The notes: a model not told the origin generated them from the letters alone. A stretch of DNA of 64,000 bases from Mycobacterium mantenii (GCF_010731775.1 NZ_AP022590.1:5146001-5210000); one strand, 5' to 3'. Positions 40,449 through 50,793 are shown, numbered from the stretch's first letter. A program made the numbers and translations.

Positions 40449-41576
40449 GTGTTCTCTGATTCCCTCACCGCCGCGATCGCAGAGGCCGAGCAGTTGGTGG
40501 CCGACGCGCCGTTCATCGAGACCGAAGCCGACCTGCTCGAAGGGCTGCAGTATCTAGCCGGCTGTATCTCGGGCTGCATCCATTTGGCCGTGGACTACGA
40601 CCGCGACCATCCCTTCCTGCAGTCGGGCACCGGGCCGTTCACCAAGATGGGCCTCGACAATCCCGATACCCTCTACTTCGGCACCCGGGTGCACGCCGAC
40701 CACGAGTACGTGGTCACCGGCAGGCGCGGTACCACCACCGACCTGAGTTTCCAGCTGCTCGGCGGCGAGTACACGGACGACTTCGTGCCCGTCAGCCAGG
40801 CCGCGTTCGACGACCGCGAACTCGAGATAGCGCCCGACGGCAGCTTCGAGTGGCGGGTGCGCCCGACGAGTCCGGGGCAACTGGTGATCCGCGAGGTGTA
40901 TGGCGACTGGTCGGCGCAGCGCGGCACGCTGGCCATCGCCCGCACGGACACGGCGGGCACCGCACCGCCTCCGTTGACCCGTCAGCTCATCGAAAAGCGT
41001 TATGCCACAGCGGCAAAGCAGTTGGTGCAACGGGTGAAGACGTGGCTCCAATTCCCTCAGTGGTTTTACCTGGACCTCCCGGTCAACACCATGGTCCCGC
41101 CGCGACTGACTCCCGGCGGCCTGGCCACGCAATACTCGTCCGTCGGGCACTTCGACCTGCGGCCCGATCAGGCGATGGTGATCACCATCCCGGTCACCGA
41201 CGCGCCCTACCTCGGCTTCCAACTGGGCAGCCTCTGGTACATCTCGCTGGACTACATCAACCACCAGACCTCCCTGAACAACACTCAGGCACAGGCGGAT
41301 CCGGACGGCAAGGTGCGCATCGTCGTCGCCGACCAGAACCCGGGAGTGACCAACTGGGTGGAGACGCTCGGCCATCGGCGGGGCTTCCTGCAGTTCCGTT
41401 GGCAGCGGGTGTCGCGCGAGCTCGCCGACGCCGACGGTCCCACGGTCGAGGTGGTCGACATCGACAAGGTTCCGGCCGTGCTGCCGTATTTCGATCAGAA
41501 CAAGATTTCAGAGGACGACTGGCGCTCCCGGATCGCGCTGCGCCACCAACAGATTCAGGCGAGGATGCTGGGATGA
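40449..41576 (+). CDS. DUF1214-type protein, Rv3531c-like (unknown function)
   Basis: 375 residues, the length recalled for Rv3531c. It has DUF1214/DUF1254-like features: 'PFTKMGLDNPDTLYFGTRVH', 'GSFEWRVRPTSPGQLVIREV' and C-terminal 'ISLDYINHQTSLNNTQAQAD'. No signal peptide or catalytic motif is clear. KstR site and -10 box directly upstream make it first gene of a KstR-controlled operon with an SDR and a sulfotransferase-like protein. GTG start chosen from the -10 spacing. Confidence 0.88.
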   Translation: MFSDSLTAAIAEAEQLVADAPFIETEADLLEGLQYLAGCISGCIHLAVDYDRDHPFLQSGTGPFTKMGLDNPDTLYFGTRVHADHEYVVTGRRGTTTDLSFQLLGGEYTDDFVPVSQAAFDDRELEIAPDGSFEWRVRPTSPGQLVIREVYGDWSAQRGTLAIARTDTAGTAPPPLTRQLIEKRYATAAKQLVQRVKTWLQFPQWFYLDLPVNTMVPPRLTPGGLATQYSSVGHFDLRPDQAMVITIPVTDAPYLGFQLGSLWYISLDYINHQTSLNNTQAQADPDGKVRIVVADQNPGVTNWVETLGHRRGFLQFRWQRVSRELADADGPTVEVVDIDKVPAVLPYFDQNKISEDDWRSRIALRHQQIQARMLG

Positions 41577-42355
41577 CGAAGTTGCTCGACGGCAAGGTAG
41601 TGGTGATCAGCGGCGTCGGCCCGGGTCTGGGCACGACGCTGGCGCACCGATGCACGCGAGAGGGCGCCGACCTGGTGCTGGCGGCCCGCACCGTCGAACG
41701 CCTGGACGACGTCGCCAAGCAGATCGTCGACCTCGGAGGCCGTGCGACAACGGTGCGCACCGACATCACCGAGGACGACCAGGTGAGCAACCTGGTCGAT
41801 GCCACCTTGGAGGCCTACGGCAAGGTTGATGTGCTGATTAACAACGCCTTCCGGGTGCCGTCGCTGAAACCGTTCTCGGGCACCAGCTTCCAGCATATCC
41901 GCGACGCGATCGAACTCAGCGCGCTCGGCGCACTGCGGCTCATCCAGGGGTTCACGCCGGCGCTGGCCGAGTCCAAGGGCTCGATCGTCAACGTGAATTC
42001 CATGGTGCTGCGGCACTCGCAGGCGAAATACGGCGCCTACAAGATGGCCAAGTCCGCTCTGCTGTCCATGTCGCATTCGCTGGCCACCGAGCTTGGCGAG
42101 CAGGGGATCCGGGTCAATTCCGTTGCACCCGGCTATATCTGGGGCGAGACACTGCAGGGCTACTTCAACCACCAGGCCGGTAAGTACGGCACCACGGCCG
42201 AGCAGATCTACGAGGCCACCGCGGCCGGCTCCGACCTGAAGCGGCTGCCGACCGAGGACGAGGTGGCCTCGGCGATCCTGTTCATGGCCAGCGACCTGTC
42301 CAGCGGCATCACCGGGCAGACCCTGGACGTCAATTGCGGGGAGTACCACACCTAA
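41573..42355 (+). CDS. Short-chain dehydrogenase, Rv3530c-like
   Basis: 260 residues from ATG 41573, overlapping the preceding stop (ATGA); the much longer open frame from 40850 is a shadow. Variant SDR motifs: cofactor loop 'VISGVGPGLGTTLAHRC' in place of TGxxxGIG, 'VLINNAFRVPS' in place of NNAG, and 'YGAYKMAKSAL' giving YxxxK. The cofactor-loop changes are shared with recalled Rv3530c. Probable steroid or acyl-CoA alcohol dehydrogenase; substrate unknown. Confidence 0.92.
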   Translation: MTKLLDGKVVVISGVGPGLGTTLAHRCTREGADLVLAARTVERLDDVAKQIVDLGGRATTVRTDITEDDQVSNLVDATLEAYGKVDVLINNAFRVPSLKPFSGTSFQHIRDAIELSALGALRLIQGFTPALAESKGSIVNVNSMVLRHSQAKYGAYKMAKSALLSMSHSLATELGEQGIRVNSVAPGYIWGETLQGYFNHQAGKYGTTAEQIYEATAAGSDLKRLPTEDEVASAILFMASDLSSGITGQTLDVNCGEYHT

Positions 42356-43500
42356 TGGCAGAACGCACCGATGTCGGCACCGTTGACGACCTGAAAGCTT
42401 CGGCAAGCAAGATGATCGGGCTGGACGATTTCGGTAGTAACGACGACAACTACCTTGAAGCGCTGGAAGTGCTGCTGGACTCCTACCGGCGCGACGCCGA
42501 CTTGACGCCGTTGGGCAGCAAGATGAATCGCTTCTTCCTGCGCGGTGCGCTGGTGGCGCGACTGCTGTCCGAGGCCGCCTGGAAGCAGTACCCGCAGTAC
42601 GCCGACGTCGCCATCGAACGCCCCATATTCGTCACCGGTCTGGTGCGCACCGGCACCACTGCCTTGCATCGGCTTCTTGGCGCCGATCCCGCGCACCAGG
42701 GCCTGCATCTGTGGTTGGCCGAATTTCCGCAGCCACGGCCGCCTCGTGAAACCTGGGATTCCAACCCGTATTACAGCCAACTGAACGCGCAGTTCAACAA
42801 GCACCATGCCGAAAACCCGGACTACACGGGTCTGCATTTCATGGCCGCATACGAGCTGGAGGAGTGCTGGCAGCTGCTGCGGCAGTCGCTGCATTCGGCG
42901 TCCTACGAAACCCTGGCGCACCTGCCCACTTACTCGCAGTGGCTGGCCCGGCAGGACTGGACGCCGTCGTATCAGCGGCACCGCCGCAACCTTCAGCTGA
43001 TCGGTCTCAACGACGCCGACAAGCGGTGGGTGCTCAAGAATCCCAGCCACCTGTTCGCGCTGGACGCGTTGATGGCGACCTATCCCGACGCGTTGGTGAT
43101 TCAGACTCATCGTCCGGTCGAGACGATCATGGCCTCGATGTGCTCGCTGGCGCAGCACACCGCCGAGGGATGGTCGACGTCATTCACCGGAGCCCAAATC
43201 GGCGCTGACGCAATGGAAACCTGGTCACGGGGGCTGGAGCGGTTCAACACCGCACGGGCCAAATACAGCCCGTCCCAGTTCTACGACGTCGACTATAAGG
43301 AATTGATCGCCGACCCGATGGGCACCGTCGCCGACATCTACCGGCACTTCGGCCTGACGTTGACCGAAGAGGCCAAAGCGGCCATGGAGAAAACACACGC
43401 CGACAGCCAGTCTGGAGCGCGGGCGCCGAAGCACACCTACTCGCTGGCCGACTACGGACTCAGCACCGAGACGGTCAAGGAGCGGTTCGCGGACCTGTGA
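42355..43500 (+). CDS. Sulfotransferase-family protein, Rv3529c-like
   Basis: 381 residues from ATG 42355, sharing one base with the SDR stop (TAATG). The PAPS 5'-phosphosulfate loop is 'IFVTGLVRTGTTALHRLLGA'; a 3'-phosphate segment lies near 'YPDALVIQTHRPVETIMASM'. Belongs to the bacterial Sulfotransfer_3 type. Third gene of the KstR-controlled Rv3531c-Rv3530c-Rv3529c operon; whether it sulfates a sterol is unknown. Confidence 0.92.
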   Translation: MAERTDVGTVDDLKASASKMIGLDDFGSNDDNYLEALEVLLDSYRRDADLTPLGSKMNRFFLRGALVARLLSEAAWKQYPQYADVAIERPIFVTGLVRTGTTALHRLLGADPAHQGLHLWLAEFPQPRPPRETWDSNPYYSQLNAQFNKHHAENPDYTGLHFMAAYELEECWQLLRQSLHSASYETLAHLPTYSQWLARQDWTPSYQRHRRNLQLIGLNDADKRWVLKNPSHLFALDALMATYPDALVIQTHRPVETIMASMCSLAQHTAEGWSTSFTGAQIGADAMETWSRGLERFNTARAKYSPSQFYDVDYKELIADPMGTVADIYRHFGLTLTEEAKAAMEKTHADSQSGARAPKHTYSLADYGLSTETVKERFADL

Positions 43501-43637
43501 TCACGGGCGCCACAATGGTTTCCGTGCTCCGGCGGGCATAAGACCAGTGCTCCCGGACGCGGGACCGATGATGCGGGTGCGACGCCCGGGGGAGAGCCGG
43601 TGCCTGGCGCGGGCGGTGTTGCGGGCGTGCCGGGGGA

Positions 43638-44108
43638 TCAGTCCTGGTCCGGTTCGTCGTCGGCGTCGAGGTAGCCCTCGGCGACCGCATGCTCAATGCT
43701 GTCAGCCAATTTGGGACACGACCGGGTGCGCGCGGTGTTGCCGCCGGACTCGCGTACCTCCGTGAAATGCGCGCAGCGCTGCCAGGCCTCGGTGTTCCAT
43801 TGCACCGCGGTGTGCCCCGGCCCGAGCCTGCGGACGGTGACCCGCACGTGGCAGAACCGGCAGTCCACCGGCAGCAGACCCGAGTTGAGGTACCGCTCGC
43901 GGTCGGCGCGACTGGCCTCGGCAACGGCTGCGGCGCGCTGCGGGTCATCGGCGAAATCTCTTGATTTCGACGCTAAACCGGAACGCGCACCGCCCTTGCG
44001 TTCGGGGCCGGCCGGATGCTCGTCGTGATCATGATGATCGCCGTGCAGCAACAACATCGACCGCGCAAGCTGATCGACGTCAGGTACCGCCGGCTGATCG
44101 TCGCCCAT
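43638..44108 (-). CDS. Small His/Cys-rich putative zinc-binding protein, Rv3527-like
   Basis: 156 residues. A His/Asp-rich stretch 'LLLHGDHHDHDEH' near residue 20-32 and later 'VDCRFCHVRV', 'QRCAHFTEVR' and 'TRSCPKLADSI' supply four or more Cys and His, consistent with a metal site. It lies 5 bases downstream of kshA and is probably co-transcribed with it. A role in delivering iron or in Rieske-cluster support is speculation. Confidence 0.8.
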   Translation of the reverse strand: MGDDQPAVPDVDQLARSMLLLHGDHHDHDEHPAGPERKGGARSGLASKSRDFADDPQRAAAVAEASRADRERYLNSGLLPVDCRFCHVRVTVRRLGPGHTAVQWNTEAWQRCAHFTEVRESGGNTARTRSCPKLADSIEHAVAEGYLDADDEPDQD

Positions 44109-44113
44109 GATTT

Positions 44114-45295
44114 TTAGTGTTGCTTGGCCGGCACGTCGTCAGGAACCGCCTGGTCCGCGTCGGAGTCCTTGGCGGCCTTGAGGTTTTCCTCGACCTCGGC
44201 ATTCCAGTACTCGTTGGCGCGGGTGGTGTCCACCTCGATCTCGAAGCGCTCCACCATTTCCGGCTCGATGTCGGCGACGTCGACGTAGAACTGCTGATAC
44301 CAACGGCGCAACTGGTAGACCGCACCGTCCTCTTCGACCAGCAGCGGATTGTCGATGCGGGTCTTGTGCTTCCAGATCTCGACGTCCTGCAGGAAGCCCT
44401 TGCTGACGCCCTCGGTGAATACCTTCGACAGCTTGTCGGTCATCTTTTCGTCCATGCCCTTGGGCTTTTCGACGATGACGCCCCACTGCAGCACGAAAGA
44501 GTTCTGGGTCACCGGGTAGTGGCAGTTGATCAGGATCGACTCGGCCTTGTAGCCGCCGTAGCTGTTGTGCAGCCAGTTGATCATGAACGACGGCCCGAAG
44601 TAGGACGCCTCGGAATCCAGATGCGCCTCACCGTAGGACGTGCCCAGATCATTGACGTCGGGCCGGCCCACGTTGTGCAGGAACTGCGACGCGATGTGAC
44701 CCTCGAAGACGTTCTTGAAATACGTCGGCAACCCGAAATGGATGTAGAAAAAGTGCGCCATGTCGGTGACGTTGTCGATGATGTCGCGGCAGTTGGACCC
44801 CTCGATGAGGATGCGGTTCCACCGCCACTCCGTCCACTCGTCGCTGTGCGACTCCGGGATGTCGGGAATGCGCACGGCGGGGTCCGGCGGGTTGTTTTCG
44901 TGATCGTGCCAGACGAACAGCAGGCCGCCGCGCACGTCCGTCGTCCACGACCGGGTGCGGGCCGTCTTGGGGGTGCGCTTGGCGTAGGGGACCAGCTTGC
45001 AGCGGCCGTCACCGCCCCAGCGCCAGTCGTGGAACGGGCAGGCGACCTCGTCGCCCTTGATGGTGCCCTCCGACAGGTCGCCGCCCATGTGGCGGCAGTA
45101 GCCGTCGAGGACCTTCAGCTCGCCCTGCGAGTCGGCAAAAACCACCAGCTTGGTGCCGAAAGCCTCGATCGCATGCGGCTTGCCGTCCTGGAAGTCCTTT
45201 GCGACCCCCAGGCAGTGCCAACCGCGGGCGTACCTGGTCGGCAATGCGCCGGGATCGATTTCCCGGATGCCGACCGCCTTGGTGTCGGTACTCAC
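44114..45295 (-). CDS. kshA: KshA, Rieske oxygenase of 3-ketosteroid 9-alpha-hydroxylase
   Basis: 393-residue terminal oxygenase partnering KshB. The Rieske motif is C-x-H-x16-C-x2-H ('CRHMGG' ... 'CPFHDW'). The mononuclear iron site is in 'CRDIIDNVTDMAHFFYIHFG' (Asn, Asp, His, His). 9-alpha-hydroxylation with KstD desaturation makes ring B collapse to 3-HSA. GTG start 45295 follows GGAGGT; a KstR operator lies 32 bases upstream. Confidence 0.97.
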   Translation of the reverse strand: MSTDTKAVGIREIDPGALPTRYARGWHCLGVAKDFQDGKPHAIEAFGTKLVVFADSQGELKVLDGYCRHMGGDLSEGTIKGDEVACPFHDWRWGGDGRCKLVPYAKRTPKTARTRSWTTDVRGGLLFVWHDHENNPPDPAVRIPDIPESHSDEWTEWRWNRILIEGSNCRDIIDNVTDMAHFFYIHFGLPTYFKNVFEGHIASQFLHNVGRPDVNDLGTSYGEAHLDSEASYFGPSFMINWLHNSYGGYKAESILINCHYPVTQNSFVLQWGVIVEKPKGMDEKMTDKLSKVFTEGVSKGFLQDVEIWKHKTRIDNPLLVEEDGAVYQLRRWYQQFYVDVADIEPEMVERFEIEVDTTRANEYWNAEVEENLKAAKDSDADQAVPDDVPAKQH

Positions 45296-45326
45296 CCTGT
45301 CACCTCCAACTCACTACGCCTCTAAC

Positions 45327-45340
45327 TAGAACACGTTACA
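45327..45340. promoter_or_regulatory. KstR operator between kshA and the carbonic-anhydrase-like gene
   Basis: TAGAACACGTTACA fits the KstR motif. It is 32 bases from the kshA start and 84 from the divergent gene at 45424, so control of kshA is the clear case. Confidence 0.9.
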
Positions 45341-45423
45341 GTTTTGCGGCGGGGGCGCGCAACGAAGGCGAGCCTGGCCGGGGCACCGGGCGGCGTATGC
45401 GGGAGCGGGGGTATATCTAAACG

Positions 45424-45948
45424 ATGCCGCTGTTTGCGTTCGAGGGCCGCGCGCCACGGGTCGATCCCACCGCTTTTGTGGCCCCGACGGCAACCCTGAT
45501 CGGCGAGGTCGTGGTGGAGGCCGGGGCGTCGGTCTGGTTCAACGCCGTATTGCGCGGCGACTACGGGCCCGTCGTGGTGCGCGAAGGCGCCAATGTCCAG
45601 GACGGATCGGTGTTGCACGCGCCGCCCGGTATCCCGGTCGACATCGGTCCGGGCGCGACGGTCGCGCATCTGTGCGTCATTCACGGGGTCCACGTCGGGC
45701 CTGAGGCGCTGATCGCGAACCACGCCACGGTTCTGGACGGTGCGGTGATCGGTGCGCGCAGCCTGGTCGCCGCGCACTCACTGGTGACGGCCGGCACCCA
45801 GATTCCCGCCGGGATGCTGGCGGTCGGCGCACCCGCTCAGATCCGGGGCCCGGTCGCCGGGACCGGCGCCGAAATGTGGGTGAAGGTGAACCCGCAGGCC
45901 TACCGGGACCTCGCTCAACGGCATCTGGCCGGGCTGGAACCGCTTTAG
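45424..45948 (+). CDS. Gamma-carbonic-anhydrase-like hexapeptide-repeat protein, Rv3525c-like
   Basis: 174 residues of left-handed beta-helix hexapeptide repeats, e.g. 'VVVREGANVQDGSVLHAP' and 'ANHATVLDGAVIGARSLV'. His residues in 'ATVAHLCVIHG' and 'ANHATVLDG' stand where gamma-class anhydrases bind metal. Carbonic anhydrase activity or an acyl-carrier/ferripyochelin-binding-like role are both possible. Divergent from kshA; its stop overlaps the end of the convergent gene at 45945. Confidence 0.9.
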   Translation: MPLFAFEGRAPRVDPTAFVAPTATLIGEVVVEAGASVWFNAVLRGDYGPVVVREGANVQDGSVLHAPPGIPVDIGPGATVAHLCVIHGVHVGPEALIANHATVLDGAVIGARSLVAAHSLVTAGTQIPAGMLAVGAPAQIRGPVAGTGAEMWVKVNPQAYRDLAQRHLAGLEPL

Positions 45949-46352
45949 ATCTTGCGCGTGTTGGCCGCCGCGCGCTCCATCTCCCAGTAGGCGCGCAGGG
46001 CCACTATCTTGCCCTCGGCGTCGGCTTTGTAGGTGAACACGCCCTCGGCTGTCGTCTGGTACTCACCCGTCGTGATGAGGATGTGCCCGACGTTGGCTTC
46101 CTCGTTGCCGCACTGGTAGGTGTCGCGGAAGAAGAACTCGATCTTCGTGGTGGGGGCAATCGCCTTGTCCCAGAAGACCGAGATCGCGTCGCGGCCTCGG
46201 TGCCCGACCCCCTCGGGGTCGAACACCGAGGGCCCGATCGGGTCTTCGACGATGGCGTCGTCGGCGAACACCGCCAGCCAGGCGTCCTTGTCCCGGGCCG
46301 CCACCGCCTCGCGGGAGCGGCGGCCGGCCTCGTGCGCGGGATGCTCAGTCAC
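45945..46352 (-). CDS. Ketosteroid-isomerase-like (NTF2-fold) protein
   Basis: 135 residues, GTG start. The N-terminal part closely resembles bacterial delta5-3-ketosteroid isomerase: 'AVFADDAIVEDPIGP' against the 'ALFADDATVEDPVGS' I recall for the Comamonas enzyme, keeping the catalytic base (Asp37 here, Asp38 there). By hand alignment the Tyr14 and Asp99 equivalents are not kept. Position between kshA-side genes and ltp3 supports a steroid ligand. It could be an isomerase, a binding protein or a dehydratase. I do not recall a counterpart at this spot in H37Rv. Confidence 0.82.
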   Translation of the reverse strand: MTEHPAHEAGRRSREAVAARDKDAWLAVFADDAIVEDPIGPSVFDPEGVGHRGRDAISVFWDKAIAPTTKIEFFFRDTYQCGNEEANVGHILITTGEYQTTAEGVFTYKADAEGKIVALRAYWEMERAAANTRKI

Positions 46353-46400
46353 CGGCGCCGCTCCTTCGCATCGCTGCGCTCTGCGTCGTCGTCGGCGCGC
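46353..46400 (-). repeat. MIRU-like element between ltp3 and the isomerase-like gene
   Basis: On the minus strand: GACGACGCAGAGCGCAGCGA then TGCGAAGGAGCGGCGCC, ending at the GTG of the next gene, whose ribosome binding site (AAGGAG) it provides. Same family as the elements at 9131 and 38909. Confidence 0.6.
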
Positions 46401-47599
<1,199 letters not shown>

Positions 47600-47600
<1 letters not shown>

Positions 47601-48664
47601 CAGTTCTTTCCTTCCATCACCGCGACCAGGTTCTGTTGTAGCGCAGGCCCGCTGGTAGCGTGCGCCAGCACCCGCTCAGCCGAGCCGTTCCAGATGTGTT
47701 GTGCCGCAAAGCCGATGCGTTCGAGGCCGGCGACAAACATGGGGTTGGCCGCCAGCGCGCCGCCGGACGGGTTGACCTTGGTCGGGCCCGGTATCCGGAT
47801 GGCTTCCTCGATGATCAGGTGCTGGTGGGTGAACGGCGCGCAGATCTCGGCCACGTCGAGGTTGTCGGTCCTGCCGCCCGTGGCCACGTGGGCCGCGGCC
47901 TTGGTCGACGGGGATTCGGTGAGGTCGCGCGCGCCCAGCGAGGGGGTTTCGATGCGGTGTTCGATTCCGGTTATCCAGGCGGGGTTTTCGCGCAGTTCGC
48001 GTGCCCGGTCACCGGCCGCGAGCACGATCGCCGCGGCGCCGTCGGTGATCGGAGCGATGTCGTGACGGCGTAGCGGTTCGGCGAAGAACGGCCGCTCGAG
48101 CAGTTCGGCGACGCTGATCGACCCCTCCACATTGTCCACCCGGCGCGCGTTGGCGAAGGAGTCGAAGGCCACGCGCGCCATCTGCTCTTCGTTCCACTTG
48201 CCGCTGTCGAGCCCGAGGCGCGCCTGCAGCCCGGCCATCGAAATCGAATCCGGCCACAACGGCGCGACGGTGTACGGGTCGGTCTGCCGCGTCAGGATCT
48301 GGCGCAGAATGCCGGCCGAGGACTTGCCGAAGCCGTACACCAGCGCGGTGTCGACCTCGCCGGTGAGGATTTTGATGTAGGCCTCGTAAAGTGCCCAGGC
48401 CGCGTCCATCTCGACGTGCGATTCGTTGATCGGCGGGACGGCGCCGATCGAGTCGATCGCCGAGATGAACGAAAATGCCCGTCCGGCAAGGTAATCGGAT
48501 GACCCGGAACACCAGAAGCCGATATCGGTCCTGCTGATGCCCAGCTCCTCGTACAGCTCGGCGAAGCACGGGATCAACATCTCGACACCGTTGGTGGTGC
48601 CGTCGGTGCGGCGGACATGCGGCGCGTGGGCAAAGCCGACCACCGCAACGTTGCGAGCGCTCAT
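47600..48664 (-). CDS. ltp4: Ltp4, thiolase-fold lipid-transfer/aldolase-type protein
   Basis: 354 residues, the length of Rv3522. 'NVAVVGFAHAPHVRRTDGTT', 'FWCSGSSDYLAGRAFSFISA' and 'KVNPSGGALAANPMFVAGLE' are SCP-x thiolase features. It likely forms a heteromer with Ltp3; the third partner is the tandem DUF35 protein (48680). All three are co-directional with short or no gaps, behind the KstR site at 49691. Confidence 0.93.
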
Positions 48665-48679
48665 GTGCAGGTAAGCCCT

Positions 48680-49651
48680 TTACAGGTGGTGCTTGTAGGT
48701 GTCGTACTCGGCGTCGGGTTCCCCGGTCGGCCGGAAGTACTCGATGTTGTCGATGCCAAATCCCCACTCCTCGCGGGGTTTCCACACCGCCTCGACGCGC
48801 ATGCCCATCCGTACTTCGTGGGCGTCGATGTCGGCGACCAGGTGCAGGAAGGGGATGTCGGCTCCGTCGAGCAGTACGTAAGCCGCCACATAGGGCGGCT
48901 TGATGCGCTGACCCTGAAACGGGATGTTGATGATCGCGAACGTCGTGACGGTGCCCTTGTCCGGCAACTCCACGAACTCGGTCGTCGGCTGGCCGGTGGC
49001 CGGGTCGGCGCCGTGCGGGGGGAAGTAAACCTTGCCGCTCTCGCCGGTGCGCGCGCCCAGCAGCTTGCCCTGCGCGATGGCGCGCAGGTAGGCGCTCTCC
49101 TCGTGGGAGGCGGTGTGCTGAATGGTCAGCGAGATCGGGGTGACGATCATGGTCACCGGTTCTTTGTCGCCGTCCGGCTGCTCCGCGACGGCTTCGGCTT
49201 CCTCGCCGAGCGCGAAATACGCGATGTCGGTGATGGCGCCCACCGGCTCGTCGACCCAGTGCACGTGCACCCGGGCGCCGGTCTTGATGGCGGAAGGACC
49301 GGCGGCTCCAACGTCAACGGCGTGGATCAACGGGGTGTCAGCGCCGTCGAGCTTGATCAGCGCCCACGCGAACGGCCGGTCCAGTGGCTGGCCCTCGATG
49401 GGTTCGGGCTGCCAGGTCCACGAGACCACGGTGCCGACGCTGGACACCGGTACCATCTCGCCCAGCGGCTCATAGGTGACCGGGTCATACTCCGCCGGCG
49501 GAACGTGCACCCGGCCATCCGATCCGCGCACACCCAGGACGTGGCGGTCACGCAGTGCGGTGAAGAACTTGCTCAGCGTGGGGCCGACTGAACGGGTGTA
49601 GTCGAAGGACAACGTCAGTGGCGCGGAGAGCGGTGGCTCAGGGTGATCCAT
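48680..49651 (-). CDS. Tandem DUF35 OB-fold protein, Rv3521-like
   Basis: 323 residues from ATG 49651; GTG 49681 (10 more residues) is an alternative, since neither has a ribosome binding site. Two similar halves: 'HVLGVRGSDGRVHVPPAEYD' with 'VSSVGTVVSWTWQPEP', then 'KLLGARTGESGKVYFPPHGA' with 'LPDKGTVTTFAIINIPFQGQ'. Each is a DUF35 unit whose zinc-ribbon Cys have been lost. By analogy with ChsH2-Ltp2, this protein probably binds Ltp3/Ltp4. The frame is open far upstream (to 50014) but that overlaps the divergent LLM gene. Confidence 0.88.
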   Translation of the reverse strand: MDHPEPPLSAPLTLSFDYTRSVGPTLSKFFTALRDRHVLGVRGSDGRVHVPPAEYDPVTYEPLGEMVPVSSVGTVVSWTWQPEPIEGQPLDRPFAWALIKLDGADTPLIHAVDVGAAGPSAIKTGARVHVHWVDEPVGAITDIAYFALGEEAEAVAEQPDGDKEPVTMIVTPISLTIQHTASHEESAYLRAIAQGKLLGARTGESGKVYFPPHGADPATGQPTTEFVELPDKGTVTTFAIINIPFQGQRIKPPYVAAYVLLDGADIPFLHLVADIDAHEVRMGMRVEAVWKPREEWGFGIDNIEYFRPTGEPDAEYDTYKHHL

Positions 49652-49690
49652 CAGGGGCGGGCTACTCGAGCTGGCTGTCACGCCATCGAG

Positions 49691-49704
49691 TAGAACAGGT
49701 TCTA
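49691..49704. promoter_or_regulatory. KstR operator between the DUF35-ltp4-ltp3 and LLM genes
   Basis: TAGAACAGGTTCTA fits the KstR motif and is palindromic apart from its central AG. It lies 38 bases upstream of the LLM GTG (49742) and 10 or 40 bases from the two possible starts of the DUF35 gene. Confidence 0.9.
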
Positions 49705-49741
49705 AGAACGGATTCAACATCGGGTCGGCCGGAAGGGTTGA

Positions 49742-50779
49742 GTGACTATGAAGCTGGGATTGCAGCTGGGGTATTGGGGCGCTCAGCCGCCGCAGAACCA
49801 CGGCGAGCTCGTCGCCGCGGCCGAGGAGGCCGGGTACGACGCCGTCTTCACCGCCGAGGCGTGGGGATCGGACGCCTACACACCGCTGGCGTGGTTGGGT
49901 TCGTCGACGTCGCGGGTGCGGCTGGGCACCTCGGTGGTCCAGCTGTCCGCCCGCACCCCGACGGCCTGCGCGATGGCGGCTCTGACGCTCGACCACCTTT
50001 CCGGCGGCCGGCACGTCCTCGGGCTCGGCGTCTCCGGGCCGCAGGTGGTCGAGGGCTGGTATGGCCAGTCATTCCCCAAGCCGCTGGCCCGCACCCGCGA
50101 ATACATCGACATCATCCGCCAGGTGTGGGCGCGCGAGGCGCCGGTGACCAGCGACGGCCCGCACTATCCGCTGCCGCGCACCGGCGAGGGCACCACGGGC
50201 CTGGGCAAGCCGCTCAAGCCCATCACCCATCCGCTACGGGCCGACATCCCGATCATGCTGGGCGCCGAGGGGCCGAAAAACGTCGCGCTGGCCGCCGAGA
50301 TCTGCGACGGCTGGCTGCCGATCTTCTACACGCCGCGGATGGCCGACACCTACAACGAGTGGCTGGACGAGGGCTTCGCCCGCCCGGGCGCACGCCGCAG
50401 CCGCGAGGACTTCGAGATCTGCGCGACGGCCAACATCGTCATCACCGAGGACCGCAGCGCCGCGTTCGCGGCCATGAAGCCCTACATCGCGCTCTACATG
50501 GGCGGGATGGGCGCCGAGGACACCAACTTCCACGCCGACGTGTACCGCCGGATGGGCTACGCCGAAGTGGTGGACGATGTGACCAAACTGTTCCGCAGCA
50601 ACCAGAAGGACAAGGCCGCCGAAATCATCCCCGACGAGGTGATCGACGACGCGGCGATCGTCGGCGACATGGACTACGTGCGTAAGCAGATCAAGGCCTG
50701 GGAGGCTGCCGGAGTGACCATGATGGTGGTGTCCGGTCGCAGTACGGAGCAGGTCCGCGAGCTGGCGACCCTGATCTGA
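49742..50779 (+). CDS. F420-dependent LLM-class oxidoreductase, Rv3520c-like
   Basis: 345-residue luciferase-like TIM barrel. 'KLGLQLGYWGAQPPQNHGEL', 'RVRLGTSVVQLSARTPTACA', 'LGLGVSGPQVVEGWYGQSF' and 'PIMLGAEGPKNVALAAEICD' are typical of F420-dependent LLM enzymes. GTG start follows GGAAGG. KstR site upstream places it in the sterol regulon; the substrate is unknown. Tandem KstR-like palindromes lie just after its stop. Confidence 0.92.
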   Translation: MTMKLGLQLGYWGAQPPQNHGELVAAAEEAGYDAVFTAEAWGSDAYTPLAWLGSSTSRVRLGTSVVQLSARTPTACAMAALTLDHLSGGRHVLGLGVSGPQVVEGWYGQSFPKPLARTREYIDIIRQVWAREAPVTSDGPHYPLPRTGEGTTGLGKPLKPITHPLRADIPIMLGAEGPKNVALAAEICDGWLPIFYTPRMADTYNEWLDEGFARPGARRSREDFEICATANIVITEDRSAAFAAMKPYIALYMGGMGAEDTNFHADVYRRMGYAEVVDDVTKLFRSNQKDKAAEIIPDEVIDDAAIVGDMDYVRKQIKAWEAAGVTMMVVSGRSTEQVRELATLI

Positions 50780-50793
50780 CACCCGCGCACAAC

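Noticed and set aside
43501..43637. Gap between the sulfotransferase-like gene and the Rv3527-like gene
   Set aside because: Scanned for small genes, hairpins and operators; nothing supportable beyond ordinary GC-rich spacer between convergent genes.
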